64,000 bases of DNA from Planctomycetaceae bacterium (GTDB lineage: Bacteria > Planctomycetota > Planctomycetia > Planctomycetales > Planctomycetaceae), in contig CP051247.1 in the NCBI GenBank assembly GCA_017795105.1, forward strand, positions 4,186,001 through 4,250,000, read 5' to 3'. The notes beneath the pieces were generated by a model that saw nothing but the letters and a program-made list of their open reading frames with translations, made no database searches and was not told the origin of the DNA. The translations under genes were made by a program, and so were the position numbers. Shown one piece after another: positions 55,779-64,000 of this stretch (position 1 is the stretch's first letter; every line of letters starts with the position of its first letter).

Positions 55779-56000
55779 ATGAAGACACTCGTTCTCGCCA
55801 CACTCGTCGCCGGAGCCCTCTGCTGCCAGAATGCGTTCGCGTGCAGCAAACCGGACTGCAGAGATATCCGGCTTCCTGAAGCGGTCTGTGACAGCCCTGA
55901 TCGCAAGGACTTTAGACTGTCAACGGTTCCTTGTGACGATCCAGGCTGCGGGGATTTTCGATTGCCTGTTGTTGGGTGTGATAGACCAGACTGCGATTGA
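55779..56000 (+). CDS. Secreted CxxPxC mini-protein, paralogue 5
   Basis: 73-aa precursor with signal peptide MKTLVLATLVAGALCCQNAFA. Four units: CSKPDC, CDSPDR (final Cys replaced by Arg), CDDPGC and CDRPDC, with RDIRLP, KDFRLS and GDFRLP spacers. The degenerate second unit suggests that not every motif is needed. Last gene of the mini-protein cluster. Confidence 0.78.
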   Translation: MKTLVLATLVAGALCCQNAFACSKPDCRDIRLPEAVCDSPDRKDFRLSTVPCDDPGCGDFRLPVVGCDRPDCD

Positions 56001-56467
56001 ATGCCCTATGTGCCGGCAGGCCGCATGGGCCAGTCAAGGTCCCCGGCTGCTAACCCTATCATCGCTTCAGCACGCATGATTGAAACCGGATCGCAAGCTC
56101 CACATCAAAGGATTGCTTGACTCTCTGACCTCCGCGTTCATCCAACGGACCGGGCAGTTCCAAACTGCCCGGTCCGTTTCGCATTGATGCGCCAATGGAC
56201 GCTCTGCCGGTGAAACACACGATGTCCAACTTCACGCAGAAGCGTCGGAACCGGAAACGGCATTGCTTCAATTCCCCAAGTCCGGCCGGCTGTCTTCATG
56301 CCTGACGTCGGGGATCGATCTCGAGATTTCTCACTGTTTGCTTTTATCGTCATCGCTGTGATTTTTGCAATTTTATTGGCCGGTCGTAGCGATTGTTTCA
56401 GCTTCAGTAGATAGAGGAGGCACAAACGACCTTCGATCAAAACAAAACCTAACCGATAAAGGAACTG
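56001..56467. other. Intergenic stretch after the mini-protein cluster
   Basis: No gene seen. It contains one strong terminator (listed separately) and AT-richer sequence before the next gene that probably holds its promoter; I cannot define -35/-10 boxes with confidence. Confidence 0.6.
56146..56180 (+). terminator. Strong rho-independent terminator
   Basis: CGGACCGGGCAGTT pairs perfectly over 14 bp with AACTGCCCGGTCCG around a three-base loop, followed by TTTC. It lies about 145 bp past the fifth mini-protein gene and closes that cluster. Confidence 0.75.
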
Positions 56468-57136
56468 ATGATGAAACGAATCGCTTTGATAGCTGTTGTG
56501 GCAGTGGTAATCGGATGCGTCGGCGAAACAACACAGGCTCAATTTGGGATTAGCATCCCCAAGCCTAGCTTCCCGAATATCAATGGGGGAAGCATCGATC
56601 CGCGGCGCCAGTTGCAGCGTGAACTGGAGAACGCCCGCCGTCGGGTTCGTGAGTATCAGCGGATCGACTCGAATCGCGCGGCGGTTCAGGCGAACATCAG
56701 CCGCGGTTGGTACGTTGCCTGGGGTAAGCACATCGACCATGCAGAGTATCAGAAGTTCGTTGCAGCCCTGGCGGCGTCGGTTGTTTCCGCGAATCCCGGC
56801 CCGGTTCAGCTCTATCTGCACCACATGCTGTATCAGATGAAAGTGGAGATCTCCAGGTCGCTTAGAGGCCAGGCCCGGCAGGTGCTTGTCGATTTTGAGA
56901 TGCGAGTGATCCGGGCGTTGCATCAGGCCATTTCAACGGGCCGTCCAGTCCAGCTCTGGTTTGGCGGAGTTCGTGTTGAGATTGGAAATGCGACGTATAA
57001 TCACTGGAAAACAGTCAGCGGAAACTATCCGCACATCTCGAACTGGAAGATCGTCTGGCGGCATGCCGAGCGAACCATCGCACTGCCGAACACCCACCAG
57101 CCGTATGTTCGCTTCCGAGTGAACTATGGGTTCTAG
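56468..57136 (+). CDS. Secreted protein of unknown function (222 aa)
   Basis: An AAAGGAAC site precedes the double ATG. Signal peptide about 1-24 (IALIAVVAVVIGCVGETTQA). The mature protein has a Pro-rich start (ISIPKPSFPNINGG), a helical middle (RRQLQRELENARRRVREYQR and following), and a beta-like end (PVQLWFGGVRVEIGNATYNH, then PYVRFRVNYGF). No catalytic motif or family recognised. A perfect terminator follows 45 bp after the stop, so it is probably monocistronic. Confidence 0.75.
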   Translation: MMKRIALIAVVAVVIGCVGETTQAQFGISIPKPSFPNINGGSIDPRRQLQRELENARRRVREYQRIDSNRAAVQANISRGWYVAWGKHIDHAEYQKFVAALAASVVSANPGPVQLYLHHMLYQMKVEISRSLRGQARQVLVDFEMRVIRALHQAISTGRPVQLWFGGVRVEIGNATYNHWKTVSGNYPHISNWKIVWRHAERTIALPNTHQPYVRFRVNYGF

Positions 57137-57180
57137 GCGAGTCGCCGCGGGAAGGCATCTCAGAGAGTTAAGAAAATGCG

Positions 57181-57216
57181 AAGAGCGGGTCACTGCAAGG
57201 TGCCCCGCTCTTTTTT
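57181..57216 (+). terminator. Rho-independent terminator
   Basis: AAGAGCGGG pairs perfectly with CCCGCTCTT across a 14-nt loop, followed by an unbroken T run. It ends the 222-aa secreted protein gene. Confidence 0.9.
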
Positions 57217-57893
57217 GCATGATCTGAATGGTAAGTGGTTTTGTCAGGTGTCGAACACAGTCCTGCAATCGCGAATCGTGTGTTCGCCGGCAAGTAGATT
57301 CAGCGTGGCGTCCGCGTCCCGTGAGATTCCTCTCAGCCAGCGGACAAACTGATGTGTCATCAGTCCCGCAGCGATGCCGGCTGCGTAGATTGTGCTCCGT
57401 GATGTGCACGTTCCGACTCCGGCAATCCTCGAACATTTCCGCCATTTCTCCGTGACCCGGAAACGGCAGAATATCGGGGATGGTAGAACGATGGTTGCCG
57501 TCATGAAGCGCACAATCACCCATTCTCGTCAGATCGGGAATTAACGCGGCAGTCGGAATCGGGAGATAAGGGGCGGCTAATCCTTGAAGTCGCCAGCGGA
57601 GAAGGAACTCTTGGTAATCCGAGCAAGTAGCCGGATCAATTCCGAATCGAATTGCCACCTGAGCAGACAGGTTGTACAAGCAGGGCGGGCTTTCGCTCTC
57701 CAAACGCCTCGGCACGATTACATCGTGCTCAGTCAGGAACGTCCGATTCGTCATGAGCCAGCCCAGATAGGCCCGCGTTGGGACATCGAAAGCACCAATT
57801 CTTTGTTCAACTAGTCTTGCGATCTGACTTGCGGCGGCTGGCGACGTGTGAAGCACCTTGGCCCCAGCTGATTTAATCCGAATCGGAACTCTA

Positions 57894-58933
57894 GAGCAGA
57901 TTGCACTTACGCGTAGCGGTAGCCGCTGTGGCGGATGTAGTTGATGAATTCAGCAGGCGTGAACTCGTCGAGAATCTTTCCGCAGTAACTCCACAGGCTC
58001 TCCATGGTGCGTCGACCACTGCGTCGCAGCAGAGCTTTCAGTTTCGCAAACGCCTGCTCGATCGGATTCAGATCCGGCGAGTAAGGCGGCAGGAACAGCA
58101 TCTCCGCTCCCACCTTTTCAATCGCGTCTCTGGCTTCGGCTCGCTTATGACTGGAGAGATTGTCCAGAACGACGATGTCGCCGGGGCGTAAGGCGGGGCA
58201 GAGTTGCTGTTCGACATAAGCCACGAACAGGTCGCCGTTGATCGCTCCATCGATCACCGTGGGAGCCACCCAGCCCTCCGCTCTCAAGCCAGCCACAAAC
58301 GTTGTCGTTTTCCAGTGGCCGTGCGGAACTTTCGCGATCAGCCGGGTGCCCCGCAGCGATCGACCTCGCAGACGGGTCATGTTCGTCTTGGCCCATGTTT
58401 CGTCGAGAAACACCAGGCGACTCAGGTTGAGTGTCGACTGTGACGACCGCCACAGCTGTCGCTTCTTCCGGACGTCGGGGCGATCCTGCTCGGCGGCGAC
58501 TAACGTCTTTTTTTTCGCGTCAGCTTGAGAGCCTTCAGGGCTCGGCAAAGCGTGGAGAGATGCAGGCCGGTCTGTAGTTTGCCCTCCAACTCCTCCAGAG
58601 TGATATCCGGCTGCTGGTTGACGGCCTCTCTCAGTTGTTCCGCCCACGCCGCCCACTTCTTCGATCGTTGCCGCGTTGTGGCATTGCGCGTCTTCCCCTG
58701 CTCGCGGAACTCCTGATGAACACGCCGCGCCCAGGCCGGTGAGATCTGCAGCCGCGCTGAAACCTCAGAGGTAGTCAACCCCTGTTGATAGAGAGCAAGC
58801 ACATCCTTCCGCGAAGGCATCGGAATCGTACGAACCACCAGCGACCGGCTCATCGGCAACTCCTTCTGGAAATGAGACGCCGCCAGTCTATCCAGATTGC
58901 CCATTTCGCGCTAGTGAATCACAGAAACTGCTC
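57894..58933 (-). mobile_element. IS630-family insertion sequence, 1040 bp
   Basis: Bounded by TA duplications (57892-57893 and 58934-58935), the hallmark target of IS630/Tc1 elements. Terminal inverted repeats start GAGCAGATT on the left and GAGCAGTTT on the right. It encodes one transposase in two overlapping frames. Its ends are intact, so it may be active or recent. Confidence 0.88.
57907..58853 (-). CDS. IS630-family transposase, made by -1 frameshift
   Basis: The first frame starts at 58853 (MSRSLVVRTIPMPSRKDVLA) behind AAGGAG and encodes the HTH part (GLTTSEVSARLQISPAWARR), stopping at 58500 after LTRKKRR. The catalytic frame is reached by slipping back one base on an A8 run just before that stop. 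It carries the DDE triad: Asp in VFLDETWAKTN, Asp in VVLDNLSSHKRA and Glu in NPIEQAFAKLK. Together they give a normal-sized IS630 transposase; the frameshift is a known expression mode of the family, not decay. Confidence 0.88.
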
Positions 58934-59253
58934 TAGAAGTCAGGAACTGGTAGTTAATCGGTAGTCCTCGAAACATGCCGACTGTGCCCGCAGCAGGGTC
59001 GGTCGAACTGCACCGCTCTGACACTCTCTCTCGTACGGTGAGCGGATCACGAAACACAGCGGATCGAACCGAGTGGATGAGACGCGGCGGCAGAGTAAGA
59101 ACGAGATCTGATTGATCCTTTGAGCGGGACTCTGCCCATCCAGGCAACTGCGTTCGTTCAACGCCATCCGACAAACACATGTCTCTCAGCAAGACACGCT
59201 CACAGTCACCGGAGTCGCTCCGCCTGGCAGAATTTTCAGTAAACAAGTTCCAC

Positions 59254-59780
59254 TCAGGCGTCGCATTCATTGATCTTACCCTTTCGATAGAGGGAAAGAT
59301 GACGGCTGACAGTCGCCCCCGAGAGCCCAACACTCGCCGCGATCTGGCCCACGGGGTAACCCGCCGTGTAGAGTTCGGCGATGCGATCGATCGTGGAGCG
59401 TTGGGTGTAAGCTTGCGTTTGCGGCGAGAAAGGGGATCGACCTGTATTCGCGGAATACGGGCGCCAGATACTGCTCGACGTCGCGGAAGACTTTCCCGAA
59501 GAGGCGATTCGTATAGACATCCGACAGATCGTCGGACTTGACCGGCGTGCCGTGGCAGTCAAACACCGCGGCGATCTCTCCGTTCGAATATCTCCGGATC
59601 AGGTCGCTGCCGGTCTTTCGCAGCTTGCTAAAGGGGAGCGGACGGATCTCGTGCCCTCTGGTACTGGGCGAAGGCCTTATAGGCGGTCGCTCCCGACGAT
59701 CGGCGCCGCGTCGCAGACCGACTGACCGCTGCCGGCGTTTCGGGGCCTGGTTTCGCAGGCAGTGCGGCTCGCAGCTCCTT
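59254..59780 (-). pseudogene. Integrase (tyrosine recombinase) remnant
   Basis: Scattered over frames on the minus strand are AYKAFAQYQRA, then LPFSKLRKTGSDLIRRYSNG running into EIAAVFDCHGTPVKSDDLSD and VYTNRLFGKVF. This is characteristic of the C-terminal part of phage-integrase-type proteins in planctomycetes. After another shift comes an HTH-like tail (IDRIAELYTAGYPVGQIAAS). At least two frameshifts are needed and the N-terminal half is missing. It probably once moved the island whose attachment site is the tmRNA-like 3' end at 60.6 kb. Confidence 0.55.
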
Positions 59781-59788
59781 TTCGAGGG

Positions 59789-60511
59789 TCACCCTCGATA
59801 CCCGGTCCCCGGCTTGCGCCGCTCGAACTCCGAGCAGAGATAGGTTTCTTGAACCCTCTCGGATACTGTTTTCATCACGTCGAAGTATTTGCCCTTATCG
59901 AAGTCCTCGCCCAATCGGAGAGCATGATAACCCGCCTTGTTCCCCCCGAAGCAGATCATGTCACCGAATATTCCGTGACCGCAAGGGCTGTAGTCTGATA
60001 AGGCGCAGTTGATACACGTCTTCATGAAGGTACCGGACGGGAGTTTTCGCTGTACGTCCAACATCTCGTCTTCGAACCAGCCGGACTTTCCATCCGAATG
60101 GTAGGCCTGATCGTCGATTTCCAGACGGAGTGTAAGCCGTTCACGATCCAACTGGCCGGTGGGGAGCGGCTCGCCGAGCTCAAGCACGAAGGTCAGCAGG
60201 CCAGCCATGGGCTCGGTCGGTGTTACGACCGGTATGGGGATGTCAGCCTCGATGGTGCAGGAACAAAGGCTGCCATGCAAAAACGTGAAAGAAGACAGTC
60301 GAGAAGGATCAGAACAGTCCGTGGGCTCTAAGCTGTCGAAGTCGCTTCCCTCAAACCGGACACCACGGACCAACATCGTCAGCAGCGTCCCGTCGTTGCG
60401 GATCACAGTGGATTCCGAGCTGAATCGATCCGTGTATCTTGCCGAGTATTCGGCCTTCAAGTTAGTGGTCTGCAACGTCGCACCAAATCCTCTGATGTCT
60501 CCCTGCGACAT
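59789..60511 (-). CDS. DUF6304-like protein
   Basis: The 240-aa product has an AAGG site just before the start. From YTDRFSSESTVIRNDG through VRGVRFEGSDFDSLEP the N-terminal half is beta-rich. The C-terminal half has GWFEDEMLDVQRKLPSG, then a cysteine-containing MKTCINCALSDYSPCGHG and TYLCSEFERRKPGTGYRG. This arrangement matches my memory of DUF6304, a family of unknown function in scattered bacteria; the Cys residues may bind metal. It directly follows the terminator of the tmRNA-like 3' end, so it may be island cargo. Confidence 0.7.
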   Translation of the reverse strand: MSQGDIRGFGATLQTTNLKAEYSARYTDRFSSESTVIRNDGTLLTMLVRGVRFEGSDFDSLEPTDCSDPSRLSSFTFLHGSLCSCTIEADIPIPVVTPTEPMAGLLTFVLELGEPLPTGQLDRERLTLRLEIDDQAYHSDGKSGWFEDEMLDVQRKLPSGTFMKTCINCALSDYSPCGHGIFGDMICFGGNKAGYHALRLGEDFDKGKYFDVMKTVSERVQETYLCSEFERRKPGTGYRG

Positions 60512-60570
60512 CGCCTTGAAAACTAGAATGCGGTCGAAATGGCACAGTGAAAAATCGCAACGCCAAAGAA

Positions 60571-60609
60571 AAAAGCCACCTGCCAGAAATCCGGCAAGTG
60601 GCTTTTGAG
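60571..60609 (-). terminator. Terminator behind the tmRNA-like 3' end
   Basis: AAAAGCCAC pairs with GTGGCTTTT and TGCC with GGCA (one mismatch between), followed on the minus strand by TTCTTT. It begins a few bases after the RNA 3' end, the normal place for an ssrA or tRNA terminator. Confidence 0.8.
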
Positions 60610-60660
<51 letters not shown>

Positions 60661-61287
60661 CTCAACAGGTTACAAGAGACGCGAGCAATTGACTCAGCAT
60701 ATTTGCAGCGACTAGATGACGCGAATTGCACTTATACTGCACTCGATGACGATCGGCTGAGGAAAGTGATTTGCCAATGGTCTGAGCTCTCAGAGCAGAT
60801 CAAAAAAGCAATTACCGTTCTGATTGACACTTCGGGAGCGTGAACCACTTCCGTAGCGAACGTCGGGAGACGAGCTGGCTGCGCCCAGTAGCTCGCCGGT
60901 GCTGCAATTGCCCTCCAGGAATGTAATATTCACCTAACGTATCGATCTGTGAGGAATAGCTCAAAAAACTCCATTGGCAGATTAGGTATGGTGCCACAAA
61001 GCTGCACCGATCTCGGTCGATTGGCGAAGCAACGTCTCGCCAATAGGCCCAAGACCGTACGGCATTCGAAGAGACATTCCCTAGACAATTACACAAGGCT
61101 TGGGAGAAAAGATCCGGAAGGTTTCAGTTTTCTCGAAAAGTGACCTCCACTGGTTTGACACACTCATGTGCCGTTCAGTAGAACGCCGGTTCACTTTTCG
61201 GACGTCCATTACTCGCCCTTCACCAAGCGGTTTGTCCTCACCCATCTCGCTCAGATTTATCTCCTCGAAGTTTTAAGGAACGCGCTC
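60661..61287. other. Gene-free stretch between the tmRNA-like end and the surface-protein gene
   Basis: No supported gene or RNA. Short frames here have no ribosome-binding site or protein character. If the tmRNA 3' end is an attachment site, part of this may be island edge. The last 100 bp should hold the promoter of the rightward surface-protein gene. Confidence 0.5.
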
Positions 61288-64000
61288 ATGCTTCTGCGGC
61301 CTTGGCTGGAACCGCTGCTGATTAGAATGCGCTGGTTTTCCCTGTATGGCCATCGGGTTTCCAAGCGGATGCGCCGGCCCAAAAGGCTTCAGATTGTCGG
61401 GGAGAAGCTCGAGGATCGAGCGCTTCTGACTACGTTTATCGCGGTCGATGACGTATTCCTCGGTGAATATAATCGCACTGGGGCTACGCTGGATTTGACG
61501 GTGCTCGACAACGACGATGTCGACCCGACATTGCTCGATGGCAGTACCGCCAACGGCGAAGTTGTCATACATTTGCAGGGGGCTCCGGCGAATCTGTCGG
61601 TCAACGGGAATGTGATACAGTACACGCCAGGGGCGACCCATGAGCCACTGGTCGAGTTTGAATACTCCCTGTTTGATGGAACGACCACATCCATCGCACT
61701 AGTCACACTACAGCTGATTGATCGCAGTGACTCTGAATCTCCAGTCGTCCACGACAGTTTCACGGTGGAACGCGTTGATGGGCTTCTGCTAGGTGGCGGA
61801 AGCAACTTCGAATTCCTGCAGAACGCCGATGGTCAGCAGGTACTCGATACTCGCGAACAACAGACACTCAACGGGCAGGCGAGTGGTTCGCTGGTCGGCC
61901 GGACGGCCGTGATCGCTGATGCGATTACGGTTAACCCGAATGAATCCTATACTTACTCAGGTTGGTTTCGAGCAGGTGACGAGGCAAATTCCACGGGAAG
62001 CTACGCGTCGAACAACTCGCACTACCTTGGCTTCCGTGAATACGACTATGATGGGGCGATTATCAGTCCGATTCACGTTCGTCGTCAGATGGGAAGTCTG
62101 GACGCCGAACTGGCCGTTCCGTTCGACCCGATCAATGACACACAACTGGTACTGGTCGGCACCGGTTTGAACTGGAGCACGGACACTGCGATTCACACGC
62201 GGAACTTCGGGTTTCTCAATTACACGACTTCCGATGGCGTGACGCATTCCGACTACACGCGTTATGTCACCACGAGCTTTACGACGTCTCCGAATAACGC
62301 AGTTGGCGGGATGTGGGATCCGCAGTCCGGGATCACGGAGGATCTGGTCAACAATCGCACAATCATCACGCTGTCACCTACCGCAGCTGCTTATTTTGAA
62401 GTGGTGCCAAGCGGCATCGTCCCCGCCGGGACAATAGTAAGAAATGCGCGAAGTGGTGCGACATTCAACTACTCACTCGGGTCGGCGCTGACACTCGTTC
62501 GCGACGCTTCCAACCCGGACGGCTGGACGTATCGCTCTGCTGAAATTTCTGGATACAGGAATCCTGACGATACAGGCTACACGGGCTTCAGTGCCGGAAC
62601 TTACTCAATTAAGCCCTATTTGCAGGTCAATCGACAAGATGCGATAACGGGGAATGATGTTTTCGAGTATGAAGACGTCCGATTTGGAACGACCCAGTCG
62701 GCGATGTTTGATCTGGAAACCCGCGCGGGAGTGCAGGCCGTCTTCCCGTTTGGTGGTGATACCCTTAAGGGCAGCAATTTAAGCGAGGAGTTCCTGGCTG
62801 ATGAACTAATTCGGATTGATTCCGCAGTGACCTATGCGCTGACCGGCTTTGTGCGCTCCGGAGACGGAGCGGGTGGGCAATTCAACGCGTCGAATCAGCA
62901 GTACATCGGTCTGGAGCAGTATGACGCGATGGGCCGACTGTTGGGGCGATCCGGGCAGACGCTTACCAACACAGGCGACCAGTGGCAGTCGCTGACGTTG
63001 TTCCTCGGGGGGCACACCGGTTCGACGTCGGAAACGACGCTGAACCTCCGTCCCGACACCGTATATGTGCGTCCGATTGTTCGGACAAACGATGGAACGA
63101 CTGGGAATCTGTTTTCCTGGCGCGATCTGACGGTGAGTCGGGCCACAGACATCTATCGCGACGGAAAAGTCGGCCTGACCTTTGCGGGGCAGACGACGTA
63201 TTCCACTCACACAAACCGCGATGAAATCATGTCCGATCAGGTCCTGCCCGTCGATACGTCGCTGCAGTACGAGATCTCTGTCGACATGCAGGCCCAGGAC
63301 ACAGGTGGCGGAGGGGCAGATCGCAACTACTTTGGATTTGCCTCCTACGACATCGATTCCAATTGGATCAAGCCGATCCATGTGTTGACATATGGCAGCT
63401 CAGCCGAAGCGACTCTGGCGGTCGCCTATGATCCGAGTATGGCCAATGTCATGTACCTGACGGGAGACTTGTCCGGCTGGAGCACAGCGGACGGGTCAGA
63501 TACACCTAAACATTCGCGTAACCTCAACTTTATGAGCTACGTCGATAGCACAGGGCACGCCTACACCGACTATTCCCGCTATGTGACGCAAAACAGCAGC
63601 GATGGCATGTGGGCCAAACGGGAAAACGGATCCGGGGGGATCTCGTCAGCGACCTACCAGGTCGACGCCAATGGCGATCTGGTGCTCGACAGCAATGGCG
63701 CACCGATCGAATCGACCACAGGTTCGACGGTTACGTTGTGGAAGATCGAAATCACGGGTGCGGTCAGCGACTCCATGCCTGATGGAACGGCCGGACTTCT
63801 CGATGGAAATGGGAAAATCCCTGCTGGGACGAAGGTTCGCAATGCCCAGAGCGGCTCGACCTACAGTTACGCATTGCTGCAATCGCAGTTCGTCAATCAG
63901 GATTGGACCAACTATCGGACCATTATTGGAGGCGGAACCGTCGCTCCAGGGGGATCTGAGCAGTATCTGTTCCGACCGGGAACGGCTTATATCAAGCTCG
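61288..64000 (+). CDS. Giant surface/extracellular protein with repeated beta domains (3' truncated)
   Basis: The start is supported by AAGGA. The frame stays open for more than 900 codons to the window edge. The N-terminus has basic residues and then IVGEKLEDRALLTTF (LEDRALL at 41-47), a motif typical of planctomycete secreted or surface proteins. After an Ig/cadherin-like region (about 50-165), a module of about 300 residues repeats: HYLGFREYDYDG, QYIGLEQYDAMG, YFGFASYDIDS, each with nearby IKPIHV- or PIHV-like strands and a YTDYSRYVT-type block. It looks like an adhesin or carbohydrate-binding surface protein. Confidence 0.85.
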   Translation, partial: MLLRPWLEPLLIRMRWFSLYGHRVSKRMRRPKRLQIVGEKLEDRALLTTFIAVDDVFLGEYNRTGATLDLTVLDNDDVDPTLLDGSTANGEVVIHLQGAPANLSVNGNVIQYTPGATHEPLVEFEYSLFDGTTTSIALVTLQLIDRSDSESPVVHDSFTVERVDGLLLGGGSNFEFLQNADGQQVLDTREQQTLNGQASGSLVGRTAVIADAITVNPNESYTYSGWFRAGDEANSTGSYASNNSHYLGFREYDYDGAIISPIHVRRQMGSLDAELAVPFDPINDTQLVLVGTGLNWSTDTAIHTRNFGFLNYTTSDGVTHSDYTRYVTTSFTTSPNNAVGGMWDPQSGITEDLVNNRTIITLSPTAAAYFEVVPSGIVPAGTIVRNARSGATFNYSLGSALTLVRDASNPDGWTYRSAEISGYRNPDDTGYTGFSAGTYSIKPYLQVNRQDAITGNDVFEYEDVRFGTTQSAMFDLETRAGVQAVFPFGGDTLKGSNLSEEFLADELIRIDSAVTYALTGFVRSGDGAGGQFNASNQQYIGLEQYDAMGRLLGRSGQTLTNTGDQWQSLTLFLGGHTGSTSETTLNLRPDTVYVRPIVRTNDGTTGNLFSWRDLTVSRATDIYRDGKVGLTFAGQTTYSTHTNRDEIMSDQVLPVDTSLQYEISVDMQAQDTGGGGADRNYFGFASYDIDSNWIKPIHVLTYGSSAEATLAVAYDPSMANVMYLTGDLSGWSTADGSDTPKHSRNLNFMSYVDSTGHAYTDYSRYVTQNSSDGMWAKRENGSGGISSATYQVDANGDLVLDSNGAPIESTTGSTVTLWKIEITGAVSDSMPDGTAGLLDGNGKIPAGTKVRNAQSGSTYSYALLQSQFVNQDWTNYRTIIGGGTVAPGGSEQYLFRPGTAYIKL

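Larger units (their letters stand above)
57244..59270 (-). pseudogene. Gene disrupted by an IS630 insertion and a frameshift
   Basis: On the minus strand a frame runs from ATG 59270 (MNATPEWNLFTENSARRSDS) to the IS edge at 58936 (INYQFLTSR). Removing the IS and one TA copy continues it without a break into VPIRIKSAGAKVLHTSPAAA, then AYLGWLMTNRTFLTEHDV and DILPFPGHGEMAEMFEDCR. A later frameshift (near 57390-57420) is needed to reach STIYAAGIAAGLMTHQFVRW at the C-terminus. The C-terminal block recalls ThiF/E1-like protein ends, but I am not sure of the family. Non-functional as it stands. Confidence 0.65.

Noticed and set aside
56933..57856. A single 307-codon minus-strand gene overlapping the 222-aa secreted protein gene
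   Set aside because: Its 3' half is the antisense of a real gene; only the part above about 57400 has protein character, and it belongs to the IS-interrupted gene.
58500..58904. Two-frame transposase as evidence of decay of the IS
   Set aside because: The shift occurs at an A8 slip site typical of IS630 programmed frameshifting, and both catalytic and terminal sequences are intact.

Overview
The window looks like chromosomal DNA of a planctomycete (Planctomycetota). Pointers are the DUF1552 / DUF1592-type cytochrome gene pair, an exported sulfatase, very large Hanks-type kinases with beta-propeller or AAA modules, atypical ECF sigma factors, and a giant surface protein with the LEDRALL N-terminal motif. 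All calls come from reading the sequence; no database search was run.

Layout. (1) 1-6.4 kb: exported catabolic genes (end of a DNRLRE-like protein, DUF1552, DUF1587/1592/1588/1585 haem protein, convergent sulfatase). (2) 6.8-17.6 kb: a complete type I-C CRISPR-Cas locus. A WYL regulator and cas3 form one unit and cas5-cas8c-cas7-cas4-cas1-cas2 another, followed by a leader and a 21-repeat array. Between cas3 and cas5 lies a compact leftward module: a sigma70-like promoter, a 73-codon gene, a 15-nt exact copy of the CRISPR repeat 3' end, a spacer-like stretch and a terminator. The spacer-like stretch matches the module's own promoter at 10 of its first 11 positions, next to a TTC PAM. This is the architecture of crRNA-like autoregulators (CreR / CreTA type). 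(3) 17.9-32.3 kb: ten tightly packed co-directional genes: degenerate trypsin-like lipoprotein, zinc-ribbon membrane protein, lipoprotein, zinc-ribbon TRAFAC-type GTPase, GAP1-N2-like membrane protein, large coiled-coil membrane protein, GYF2-trypsin-like membrane protease with an intact triad, a MotA/TolQ/ExbB-like channel and two different ExbD/MotB-like coiled-coil proteins. I read this as an envelope-linked GTPase, protease and ion-channel conflict system.

(4) 32.3-46 kb: decayed DNA, a 2004-aa kinase with a C-terminal propeller, a small Cys-rich secreted gene split by an in-frame TAA (with a decayed copy 7 kb away), a kinase-AAA protein and a small secreted protein. (5) 46.2-57.2 kb: five paralogous mini-proteins with C-x-x-P-x-C motifs, three with almost identical 115-bp leaders; related leader elements precede the other two and one unrelated secreted protein. 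Among them sit a Cache-type kinase, two ECF sigma factors, a Sel1-repeat protein and a VKOR-DsbA fusion that could oxidise the Cys-rich products. (6) 57.2-61.2 kb: mobile-element scar tissue: a gene cut by a clean IS630 insertion, an integrase remnant, a DUF6304-like gene, and a tmRNA-like 3' end with its terminator but no 5' part, probably an attachment site. (7) 61.3 kb to the end: the start of a giant surface protein.
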